NCBI RefSeq assembly: GCF_000003605.2
Contig: NW_003150789.1
Location: forward strand, 64,568-84,850
Length of the DNA stretch: 20,283 bases
Direction of reading: 5' to 3'
From: Saccoglossus kowalevskii
Taxonomy: Eukaryota; Hemichordata; Enteropneusta; Harrimaniidae
Part shown: in pieces, positions 10,000-19,732 of the stretch
Layout of the letters: each line of letters starts with the position of its first letter
How positions within the stretch are numbered: the stretch's first letter is position 1
Notes under the pieces: model-generated
The model's input: the letters and a program-made list of their open reading frames with translations, nothing else
The model's database searches: none
Told to the model about the DNA's origin: nothing
Position numbers and translations under genes: made by a program

Positions 10000-11700
10000 G
10001 TGGTGATCTCAACAATGAGAGGTGGTGTGGTGTTTGTAAAGATATATTGTATCGCGATAGCAAATTTGATGTGCTGGTCACAAAAGTGGGAAAGACTAGT
10101 ACTGTTGGATCTCACGTTGAAAATTCAACCTACCCTCAACCCAATGGGCACGAGCAATAGCTTTGCTCTCGGACCCTGCTACTAGCCGAACTAGCATTGC
10201 TACTAGCATTGCTAAGAAAAAGGGGCAATAGTCCCATATTACAGCAATGACAACTCGTACTCGTCTGTATCCAAGACGAACGGTTTCAAAATAATATTGC
10301 ACAGTTAAAACTGCACATAGGCTGTTTTACAATGTTTTACTCCAGAACGTGTATCTGTACATGCCAATACCCAACCACCACCTACTAAGGTTTGTTATCC
10401 AGGGTCAAAGGTATACTGCCACCCACCACCGTTCCCGTTTGGCCTGAGACTTGATCCCATGGTGTTCACAAAAGTGTTTTGTGTAGTAGTTATTTTTCTG
10501 CATCATTTCACATCAGTTCCGTCATTGGTTGTTTCGGTATATGAATATCAATGCAGGCGAATCTCACTTATACTCATCCTAGACTATCCAGCTTGCTACA
10601 ATTTGTGTTAGCCACCGGATTAAGAAAATTGGGGGTACTCTCCAATGGCTCATGTGACCACAACCACAAAACCCCAGTGTTTGTGACCCAAATCCAGTGC
10701 AATTAAGCCATGATATGTGTCACTTGCCCATTTCCACCTTTCCACTCATAACTGCAACATTTCTCAAATTGGAGCAGGTGATGATACTGATAACACCAAA
10801 CTGGCCAACCAAAAAATAGACTTGAATAGATTTGCTACTGGAAAATTGGACGTGGTATGTTGGTTGGTCATAATTTTAATGAGTAAACTATTTTTTCATT
10901 CAAAAATATTAATCGGCAGCGACAATCGAGTGTCACATATAATATAATCAAATCTATCTATTACTTCTCTGCTTCTCTTCTTTGCTTGATCATACCACAC
11001 ATTGGTCAGAAAGTGCACCTCGTTTGATTTTCTTAGTCGGAATACGTAAGTCAGTTGATGAAAATATCTCCTCTGGAATCCCTTGTATTATTTATATACC
11101 GGTAAGCGAAGCACCAAGTTTTGATGAAAATCACTGTCTGGGAGGCAAAATTTCTCAAAAATCGACCTCTTGAAATACATTTTCACTTCAAGAAAAACAC
11201 ACCTCTTGAAACAAATTTTAAAGAAAACCCATAACTAACAGACCCCTTGGGTGACCCGCATACCTGTTGGTCGGGTCGGATGATCTCACACCCCGGATTG
11301 TATCACGGATTTTCAAGAGAGTTTGGATCTTATTTTCAAATTTCCATGTTGTCTCTTGCAACCTACGCAAAGGCGTGACGACAATAACTCATTTCTGTCA
11401 AAGCAAATAGTCGTTAGCATATATTTTCGATGACTAAGTGTCGTAGTCGTTTCGGTCCAGGAATCTCTATTTCAGAGTGTACATTTATTCTGTGATCGTG
11501 TCAAAAATATAATAAAACATTTCATCAGTTTTCTTTGACGCTAGCCTGACTTGTAGGCGTGAGTGGTGCCCTCATCGGCCGAATGGCATCAGACTCCACT
11601 AACGGCTGACAGAATAGCGTAAGTCTCGTCGGCAAGATCAATACTGCGAATTCGCAAAGTTCACGCCTTTTTGCAATGAGTTCGATGAAAATTCATTTTG
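10000..11700. repeat. probable repeat-derived block within intron 2
   Basis: Base composition rises here relative to the rest of the intron, and several small structures cluster. These are a perfect 6-bp stem gagcaa-tagct-ttgctc at 10152-10168, a 12-bp tandem duplication actagcattgct at 10190-10213, and a pair of similar segments containing acctcttgaaa near 11164 and 11203. Arms gcaaaggcgtga at about 11367-11378 and tcacgcctttttgc at 11661-11674 are inverted copies apart from two extra bases. Open frames at 10096-10302 (-), 10717-10947 (+) and 10982-11173 (+) show no known domain. A mosaic of old transposon fragments is the simplest reading, but no family is recognised. Confidence 0.3.
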
Positions 11701-11965
11701 GTGGCCATGGTAACAACGTGTTTGCATTGTCGGCAAAAATTACAGACTGTTTTCAACAAGATGATAAACATTGGACGTAAATTTGCCAGCACCTTATCAC
11801 ACATTATGTCAACAAACAAATAAACTCTGCTATGTATAGTTACCCTTTGATGGCTGTCACTATCTGACGTTCATGTCACAAAAATCGTCGGGGAAGCGAA
11901 AAACTACATCGTTCTGTCAGGGGTGTGGTGAGTTTGGAGCACCGCAGAAGGCGCAACTCACGCGA

Positions 11966-11991
11966 CCTTGTCATGCTACCTTGTCATGCTA
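11966..11991. repeat. 13-bp perfect tandem duplication
   Basis: ccttgtcatgcta occurs twice head to tail at 11966-11978 and 11979-11991. Because 13 is not a multiple of three, it would shift any reading frame crossing it. It lies inside an open frame (11873-12064) that contains a C-x2-C pair after KTTSF, but no complete domain can be recognised there. Confidence 0.9.
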
Positions 11992-13811
11992 TTTTGATAC
12001 AAGCTCCGACAAAGTATCGCATACCAAATCCAATCCAATCGACGATAAAGGTGCCAGTGAATAATATTTTATTCAAACATCGTTCGGGTCAAACAATGAG
12101 CATACATTTAGTATGACTTCAAAAATGTAACATCAAGAGCAAATAAAAATACAACAGCAGAAAACGCCTACATGATTGATGAGGCGTTGGAAGCACACAC
12201 CATTGACAAATATGGGCAGGTTATTTATTAATCATTTAAGTGGGTGATTGGGTATTTTTTTTCAAAGCGAAGCCAAGCAAGATTTCCACCATGTAACCGA
12301 GCCTTCCAGTGTGCTTACCCACCGTACTGGTACTGATGGTAATGACACTACTAAGTGGTCGTTCACGAATAAGTGTTCCATCTTCATGCGTGGGTGTATT
12401 ACAGCATAAGTATAAGGCAAGCAAGAAGTTGTATGCCCTTGGTTAAAAAATTAAGTTTGTCATCTGTAATAAGGATTTCCCTTCCCCAGGACCTTCAAAG
12501 GTTAGATCATATATATACTCGTTTAAATTAGGCTAATTTATTGGCCTTTCTCAAGAGAACCTTATGAATAAGTTATCTGCAATGCATTATGAACTCCTTG
12601 TTACTCAAGCATTTAGTTTTATTCAATAGTCTAGGTCTAGTCTCAAACAGGCAGGTTATAAAGGTTATTTATTTATATATAGTTGTTTTGGAGCCATCAC
12701 GGTTTCTATGATGTAGTGGATACATAATTATTGTGATGTTTTCTTAAATTAGTCTGTAGGTTCACTTGTAAGTTTGTAGAGTCACTAATTTGACATATTG
12801 TTTATTCCATGTATCCATTTCGCACCTTCTAAACGACTGAAAATTACCGTAGAGATCGAAGTTTGTGAGTGTATGGCAGAGAGTTCTGGCTCATTTGCAT
12901 AACCAATTGCCCTGCATGAACGTCAATAGATGTGGGTGAAATTTATGTGCGAGGAAACGTTAAAAACTTGTATCACATTTGCACGGCTTCATATCACAGA
13001 AACTACCAGAATATTCAAATTTATATACCTCCGAATAATAATCAAGAAATATTGTGTAAAACCATCAAGTTGAACATATTATTATGTTATTTTCTGATAG
13101 TTTGCCATGATGTAAATCGTAAATCTGCAGATGTTTCCTTCTTTTTTTTACATGGAATCTCAACTTATATCACTCAGCTCATCAAACATTACCAAGCTTG
13201 GAAGCTATATTCGATATATAGGAGGAGATATATGGAGGCTGAAAATTAAAAATCTTAAACATTACCTCTGACGCAGTGTAAGACACGTCTGTGCCCAATA
13301 GTAACCATTAGAACGAACATATTTATTAATAGCACTATGTGACAGTATAAACCTGTACATTACGTTAAACAACTAATATAATCATATAATATATATTCAC
13401 TTTAAGCCGAGAATTTCCCATCGCTTTCTCAAGCATGTGCCCCAAATATTTTGCCGGTTTCTGCCGATCGTTCGTACAATTCAAAATCAATGAGAACTTT
13501 AAATCCGACATAACCTAGAGTACACTGGAAATAATAACTGTTTTATTAATCTGAATTAACTAAATCGTTTAAGTTCTGTAGACAAACAGACATGCAGTAC
13601 ACATTGCGTTGAATTTTTTTAAGCAATAATAAATCTCTGTCAAATACGGTAAATATTGAACTACTAAACCGAGCGATGCGCGACAGTGGGTTGACTGCGC
13701 GTTCTAGTTATTCGATAAAAACCCTACAATTCTAACTATAAAGTCGTCTAAGCTTTGGGACTATAACTATGATTAATATTTAATATAATAAGTCCTGAAT
13801 TTTCCTCACTT

Positions 13812-13918
13812 GTGTGACGTCATATTTGACTGGCGACTTCCCATATAGGCATATCCTTCTCTACAGCTCGGAGGGATACGGCTGCTATGATTCCCACTCG
13901 TCCATGATGACGTCACAC
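13812..13918. repeat. 12-bp inverted repeat of CRE-like sites, possible MITE
   Basis: gtgtgacgtcat at 13812-13823 and atgacgtcacac at 13907-13918 are exact reverse complements 83 bp apart. Each contains the full cAMP-response-element palindrome TGACGTCA. The segment between is GC-richer and includes cggagggatacggc. A related arrangement (TGACGTCA and AGGGATATGGC) occurs near 2938-2985 on the other strand. Paired terminal sites around a short core suggest a small non-autonomous element. A real CREB/ATF-responsive enhancer is the alternative. Neither is proven. Confidence 0.4.
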
Positions 13919-14146
13919 TCGTTTGGAATATCGGTTATTGTATATAAATGTCATTAGTTCAATCTGCTTGCGTAGAACAATTAGATTGCGAGGATTTTTA
14001 TTACAGTGTGGAGAAAACTTTATTACAATGAACTGCTATGATATATAAATATATATAATTATGTCTCTTATAATATGTCTAGGTTGCATAATTAAGTGTA
14101 TGAAACGTTATAATAATATTGTGTGGCTCCATGTGTTTGTGTTCAG

Positions 14147-14245
14147 ATAGCTGTGTGGCGTTGCTACCAAATACCCGTCGCTGTGACGGCGCAAAAGATT
14201 GCCAAGATGGAAGAGATGAGTATTATGATGGTTGTCATGACGACG
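14147..14245 (+). CDS. LDLa membrane protein, exon 3 (partial LDLa module 2)
   Basis: The exon lies between gtgttcag| and G|GTAAGT, a consensus donor, and is phase 1 at both ends. It encodes residues 84-115 of the joined protein. It carries the second half of an LDLa module: C-x9-C-DG-x2-D-C-x-DG-x-DE-x4-C, with all the acidic residues that bind calcium in this family. The first two cysteines are absent. An in-frame stop at 14101-14103 and the lack of any other AG up to 14146 mean the exon cannot extend upstream to supply them. Joined to exon 2, the last cysteine of module 1 lies five residues before this exon's first cysteine. Either the module is truncated or a small exon is missing from the model. 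Confidence 0.75.
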
Positions 14246-14711
14246 GTAAGTATTCCTATACTGATACTGGGATACTGACTGACTTGTTTTATTTGTGTTT
14301 GGGGAGGTAAAAATTTCACGGTTGATAAAACAATGTACTGACATTTGGTAATAAACTTCCCTTACAGAAATTTAAACAAATATATTTATCTCTACTTCTC
14401 AAAGCTATTATGCAAAAATAGCTATTTTCAATATCCTTGTGACATTAAATCGGTCAAATGCATGAGATTTGTGTTGCCTTCAATAATCAAAATAACAAAC
14501 CTCCACGCCCGTTTGACATGCATTATAACCTGCACACATATATGAAAATCACCCATAAAGGAAGTACAGTAGTGTCAAGGCAGGTCATAATATATATATA
14601 TATATATATATACCTTTCACTGGATAAGTAACAACATATTTAATCAGACGGATCATAAAACAGATTGACATTCTTCTGCTTTAAATTCATTTTTTGTGTT
14701 TATATCCACAG
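14246..14711 (+). other. intron 3 of the LDLa gene (466 bp)
   Basis: The intron runs from GTAAGT to acceptor tttatatccacag. It holds an AT-dinucleotide microsatellite at 14591-14612 and otherwise shows no coding or structural feature. Open frames at 14345-14545 (+) and 14653-14865 (-) are shadows of the intron and of exon 4. Confidence 0.7.
14591..14612. repeat. (TA)11 microsatellite
   Basis: Eleven uninterrupted TA dinucleotides lie within intron 3, about 100 bp before the acceptor of exon 4. This is a simple length-variable repeat. Confidence 0.95.
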
Positions 14712-14986
14712 AAGTCGAGACGTCTGTGACTCTTTTTGGGAGCACGAGTATTGCTGTCGCCGCGATTTTTCTAATAAGCGTTGTGATATTGTTAATTGGG
14801 TTTGTATTCTGCATATGTTGCTGTTGTCGTAAAGGACGCCAAAGCAGTCCATATATTGCAAACAAGTCAATTAATAACGATGGGACCGTGAATGGATATC
14901 GTTTTGTATCACATATGCATCCACTTTCAACAATCTATTCAACAGATGACGTTGTAGTATATGATCTAAACGAGGAGACTGTTTAA
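14712..14986 (+). CDS. LDLa membrane protein, exon 4 (TM helix and tail, stop)
   Basis: After the acceptor tatatccacag the exon continues in phase 1 and runs to TAA at 14984-14986, giving residues 117-206. A short Ser/Thr stalk leads to a strongly hydrophobic helix at about 129-150 (ending LLIGFVFCI), then a cluster of five cysteines (149 and 151-154) and RKGR. This obeys the positive-inside rule for a type I protein and suggests palmitoylation. The tail is polar and contains YRFV, a match to the YxxPhi sorting motif, and ends ETV, which fits an acidic-x-hydrophobic (class III) PDZ ligand. These tail motifs are short and may be fortuitous; the membrane topology is well supported. Confidence 0.75.
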
Positions 14987-16990
14987 GAAATATTGAATTG
15001 TTTACGTTGGAATGATGCTGTTTTTGATCTACTACATTCCTTCTATTACTACCCTGAAAACAAACATTTTTTCAATATCAGCAAAACTTGATTATTTACG
15101 TTGCGTTTTCGATGTACAATTTCCAAATCAAAACATGTCCACGGAATACATTGTTATATGTAGAAGAAAAATGAGTGTAAATGATCATTAAGTTGTCGTT
15201 TATTTTCAAAAATAGCTTACATAAATTACAATGTGCTGACCATGTATACCATGAGCCATATATGTTTCTCTATTTGTGCATTACAATGGTCCTCAGTTAC
15301 AAAGCAAGTATTTTCGACTTATTTACTTTATATCAGCAGCTGTTATGTATGACCACATAGGTCAGTATATGTGATAGTGTATAGTCAAATTCGACAGGAC
15401 TCTGGTGATTCTCAATCATAAAACCAGTAGTCGCCATTATGGGACTCAGATTGGTTTTAGTGAGAAGGTCTTTTGCTTGCAGCGATCATTAATTATTTAA
15501 TAGAATGTGTAACATAGCCATGTGTATCTGATGTGATCCACGAGACTACGCTCTGATTACGACTTGAATTATGGAATGGATAACGCTTATTCTCATCTTA
15601 TCTCAACTACATGTGCTGTAGTTCACGTGATTATCTCTCGTTCATGTATATGTGTTATATACGTGACTTGTAAAGATGGTAAATATTGCAACATATATTA
15701 GAGATAGGAGACAAGCACATTTTTCTAATTAAATGATGAATTCAGTCGTTAGAACTTGGGGTCATGATCCTCGAAGAGTCTCGACAGCGGCATAGCTCAA
15801 TAGATTAAATCAATAGTTAACACTGAAATATGCGAAATGTATCAGAGGCTTATTATTTTTAAACATTAACATGTCACTACAGTTTAAAGTTACGTAGCGA
15901 AACAGATGCAAGGCAGTGTGCATTTTTTTATTTAAAGACATGTTTGTCTAGTTGTAGTTTAAAGGAAATTGTTTATGTGACTAACAGCATTTCAATCGGT
16001 ACTAATTGCATTTATTTGTACGATACAGCATGCCTCCTGGAAATAATCACGGGTGATATTTGTTGTTTAAATATTACCTGTTTTATACGAATCATTGAAC
16101 AATATATGATGACATATGATACACGTCATTTTACATGTTTGTATATTTATTTCGTATTGTAAACATCAGTGTTCAATGCAGTAGTATATTTTAATATATT
16201 TCGAATATATGATGTCGTGTGACTTTCTTTTAAACGGAACCTTAAATGGGATGGGAACTGCTCTGAAGTAGCGTTTACACTGTTTTAATACTCATCATTG
16301 TGTTTATGTTGAACAAAACGTCAGAATATTGTCTATCGTCAGTATGTTATGAAATTCGATTTTTTGCGATAGATGAACAGCTTATGAAATGTGGATGCTA
16401 TTGCATTTTAGGAAATGTCAAAACTACAAAGATAATATAGATATAGATAATATAATATACTACCGGTAGTAGATATATATTATAGAATATATTACTTGAT
16501 TGGCCTTTATAGCAATATATGGTGACCTTGTGGATGTTTTAGATCATTTCCAAGATCCATATAAAATTATCTACCCTAATATAAAAACCAGTTTCAAAAA
16601 GATTTGTTTGAATTTATGTAGTAGTGTTTGTTTTATTTTCAATGTTATTTGATATGGGTTTCATTGAATTAGTGTCACTATCTGACGTTTTGTAATTTAT
16701 AATTGGTTACTGGTATGCTTGTTTGTGTTTTCTTTTACTTTTTGATTCAACAATGGTAGATTCATAAGTTCACATGGTGACTGCCTTGAATGTTCCGCCT
16801 GTATTTGCCTACGCAAAACAAACTAGAACCATTAGTATGCAAATACAACAATTCATTTGACCAAATACATTCAAATTAAAAGTGGAATACAGTATGTACA
16901 GTATGTGGTGGTTTTTCCATTGTACGCGTTTCAACATTAGTTATATGAATTAAAAAATATCAGACAGATATTGCATCAGAAAACACAAAA
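14987..16990. other. 3' flank of the LDLa gene, no further gene seen
   Basis: This stretch probably holds the 3' UTR. No AATAAA was seen soon after the stop; ATTAAA variants occur at 15728-15733 and 15804-15809, so the cleavage site is unknown. Between 16430 and 16500 there are short AT repeats around the palindrome ctaccggtag. A 17-base segment tgtcactatctgacgtt at 16673-16689 is identical to 11855-11871. The open frame at 15944-16162 is AT-rich and unremarkable. Confidence 0.5.
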
Positions 16991-17038
16991 ATCGAACCCA
17001 CAGTCATATGCGCATGCTCGCTACCTACCTACCACGCC
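16991..17038 (-). mobile_element. weak tRNA-like (SINE) promoter relic
   Basis: On the minus strand ggcgtggtaggtaggtagcg, at about 17019-17038, resembles an A-box/D-arm. Some 20-30 bases on, gtgggttcgat at 16991-17001 resembles the B-box start GGTTCGA. The terminal CC of the B-box is lost and no T-stem forms. It could be a SINE head or a chance match in a (TACC)-rich stretch. Confidence 0.2.
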
Positions 17039-17286
17039 ATGCTCTTTGCGTCACAAATCGCAGCAGTTCGAAATGATGTATAATAAACACCGCCCACAAC
17101 AACTAGATGTCGAAGTCTGGACATCACAAACAACGTACGTAGTCAAAGTTCGAATAAACTTAGTTACGATTGAATACACATGAAGAAGAGCATGGTCGTC
17201 GAAAACAAACTGTACTGAAATTGTAAATTACACGATACTGTTGTTGACTATGAAGAATAAACATCTAGTGTGCTCTTTCTAATATT

Positions 17287-17567
17287 TCAAATTAATGGTA
17301 ATGTTAGGCTCGGGCTGTTACATATGCCTGTTATATATGCATATTCTAAATTATAGACAAGTCGAATTATGCCTACGTGACCAGCTAAGAATATTATCAC
17401 ACCAGTAGTAACTGGTTTAATTACAAAACAAATTATTATTGTAAATAATTCTGCTATAGTGTTCCCAATGTCATATGCAATATATAATATTTGCGTTACT
17501 CTTGGATTGTTTTCACGTCTTGGCTGTAATACTTTCAACCGAATCCATTTTATTAAAATATCATTGA
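17287..17567 (-). CDS. weak candidate exon, unknown hydrophobic protein
   Basis: On the minus strand a pyrimidine-rich acceptor (tttacccactgtatgtgcag) is followed at 17567 by an open frame of 92 codons to a TGA at 17287. The frame remains open further upstream, to a stop at about 17624, but without an ATG. The translation begins with a basic segment, has two hydrophobic stretches resembling membrane helices (LFTIIICFVI and TTGVIIFLAG regions), and ends NSPSLTLPLI. I recognise no family and found no neighbouring exon. AT-rich DNA often translates into hydrophobic frames by chance, so confidence is low. Confidence 0.18.
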
Positions 17568-19719
17568 CTGCACATACAGTGGGTAAATAGATAACACGTA
17601 ATTTGAATAACTGAATGTTCGTTTAGAGTTACAAACTGACAAACACCATCATTCTTTGACTATCCATTTTCTGGATTTGATAAAAAAATATTACAAAAGT
17701 TAATTACACGGCCACAAACAACACATTTCTCAGGCATTAATATCTCTGTGGAATACCATTAATTTCGATAAAACACCGGGCTGAGGCAGTTCTAGTAGCA
17801 GGTTACAACTACTCTTTAATTCCAATTATTTAGGGTACGTATCGAATAATATCGAGATCATTGGTAGAGCATCAAACCGATTGAATAATTTATCAATCAT
17901 TGTTTGCAGTACATAATTATATAGACTGTAAATGACACTCACAAATGTGACAGGCGCAAACTGTTTCATTTTCGATCAATGGAATTAATTGTGTGCCACC
18001 TCAGCTTAGGGACTTTACCTAAACAAGGCGGTATTCAAGTGTACAGTACATTGAAGCTTAAAACTCTTATATATTTCGTAAACAATAGACAATATTAATA
18101 ATGTTCTAGTCTTAATTATAGAACAAAAACTACAGGTAATAATAAATGATATTGACCTCGATTGTGCGTAATGTGATACTCAACTTCTACTGAGTTGGAA
18201 CACAGAGGTAAGAATTATTTTAGAATAACAATACTCTAGGGTGCGATAATAAATGTACACCATATTTGTACGACTTTTGTATTTAATTTTACTGTTGGGG
18301 TGGATACGTCCGTTCGTCCAATAGTAATCATAGCTTCTAATAAGTATAATGTGAAATAGGTAAAAGTTACTTTTTGCTGATTTTGAGTGCTCCTCGCAGC
18401 AGTGAATGACAATCTAATTTGAATATTATTAAATTATACAATGTTCACGTGTATTAATTGACTACAATTACATGCACACGCTGCACATATTCACAATAAA
18501 CCATATAAAAAAAAACACCTCGCGAAACGAGGTCAAACAAAATATTTTACAAAATATGCTTTCTATGTATGAAATATTTCACCGACAGAAGATTATTAGT
18601 AAAAAGTATAAATTAACTTATATTTATTTTCATTCATTGAGACATCTAGGGAAATGTCAAACAAAATTGGATTGTACTTAATTTAGTTAGAAAAGGTATT
18701 ATTACGACTTAACAAGTATTTATGCGTCGTACACGCTATGTGCTTATTCGATTTTATTATCAGTTGAATTTCACATGACACCGAATAATGGGTACGTTGG
18801 ATGAGTATTTTTTTTAACGTCTCCTTCATTTTTAAATCAGGTTGCAGTTGAAGGTACTGATGGGAAATATGTGTGTGTGCGACAACTGCATTCTATTCAA
18901 AACTGTTGTCTATAATTTGAAGCCGACATTTGCAAGGCCCCTCCAGATTTTTTATTGGAATTATTATGGTAACGGTGTTAATTTAAACGAACTACACATA
19001 TAACTACATGACGATGGTTTTTATTTGAAAGAGCTGTATGTGAAAAATGACACGTTCAGCCAATTCATAGTAAGTAGTCTTGTGTGTGTGTATGTGTGTT
19101 TACTTTGTTAAATGCTTTACATATAATCGTATAAATATCGATTCTCTCCTGTTTTTTTAGGTTTATTTCTCAGTATGTCCGGTGACTTTAATTTGCAGAC
19201 GCATTAATGTCTAATACGCTCATGGTGAATTAAATAACAACCAGGCAAGTACAACATATAATTCACGCGGTGAACAAAATGTACATTAATTGGCTGTTGT
19301 CGCCATTAAATACATTCTATATGAAATTTTCATGAGCTTTCAAGATTCATTTGAAGAGTATATAAAATAAGTGCACGTCAATAGACGGCTGAACAACTCG
19401 GGGTCATATTTTAATTGCATCGCCTGTAACTATAGAGGAAAACCACGGAGCAATTATTTATCCAGAAATATTATGAAGAACGAATATCCGTTCTCACTAT
19501 TCTCTTGGTACATGATTATATATCTTGTTTCGTTGCGTGTACACAAACGAATGTATTCATTGATTAGATCTTCAATCTTTGATATAGATTCTTGAAGGAT
19601 AGGAAAATTTTAATTTACATGTCAAAGGTGAGATATGGAAGTGACAGCACTTGAGAGCAACCAGGTCGTTGAACTGATTTCAGCTTAACATATAAGATTG
19701 AAAATGGAAAATATATAAA
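17568..19719. other. AT-rich non-coding stretch
   Basis: No supported gene on either strand. Visible details are a perfect 5-bp stem cctcg-cgaaa-cgagg at 18518-18532 beside an A-run (a hairpin followed by T-run on the minus strand) and short GT-rich runs near 18871 and 19080-19099. Open frames at 18472-18681 and 19371-19595 have no domain features. Confidence 0.5.
18507..18532 (-). other. small hairpin followed by poly-T (minus strand)
   Basis: Read on the minus strand, cctcg-tttcg-cgagg forms a perfect 5-bp stem with a 5-base loop and is followed within two bases by a run of nine T. The layout recalls the 3' end of a Pol III or transposon unit, but no gene body could be identified next to it. 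It may be chance. Confidence 0.3.
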
Positions 19720-19732
19720 ATGCTGATTAGCA

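Larger units (their letters stand above)
9733..14146 (+). other. intron 2 of the LDLa gene (about 4.4 kb)
   Basis: This stretch runs from donor GTATGT to acceptor tgtttgtgttcag. No exon carrying the two cysteines missing from the next module was found by eye, though a very short one could escape notice. The intron holds a repeat-like GC-richer block (10000-11700), small local duplications and the paired CRE-like sites at 13812-13918. The longest non-satellite frame of the window (12932-13249, 105 codons, + strand, GTG start) is here and looks like chance low-complexity AT-rich translation. Confidence 0.55.
5468..14986 (+). other. gene span: four-exon LDLa-domain type I membrane protein
   Basis: Joining 5468-5591, 9610-9732, 14147-14245 and 14712-14986 gives 621 bases, that is 206 residues and a TAA stop. 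All three introns are phase 1 and have GT donors and AG acceptors. The predicted order is signal sequence (about 1-40), LDLa module (45-80), LDLa-like half module (85-112), short stalk, transmembrane helix (about 129-150) and cytoplasmic tail (151-206). LDLa modules bind ligands through a calcium-stabilised, disulfide-bonded fold, so the product is probably a small cell-surface receptor or co-receptor. Ligand and pathway cannot be told. Extra exons inside the 4-kb introns are possible. I do not recognise a named orthologue. Confidence 0.65.

Noticed and set aside
10459-10611. 50-codon frame starting with a signal-peptide-like leader (MVFTKVFCVVVIFL)
   Set aside because: It is short, isolated, lies in a repeat-like block and has no splice partner or recognised family.
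11873-12064. Frame with KTTSFCQGC, considered as the cysteine-rich end of a piggyBac-like transposase
   Set aside because: Only one C-x2-C pair is visible, the rest of the pattern does not fit, and the 13-bp duplication breaks the frame. No upstream transposase core was recognised.
12932-13249. 105-codon open frame, + strand, longest outside the satellite
   Set aside because: It uses a GTG start, has low-complexity AT-rich codons and shows no domain, signal or splice logic. A frame of this length is expected by chance in 20 kb of this composition.
15790-15840. tRNA-like segment catagctcaatagatta
   Set aside because: There is no B-box or stem structure downstream; the A-box resemblance alone is not enough.
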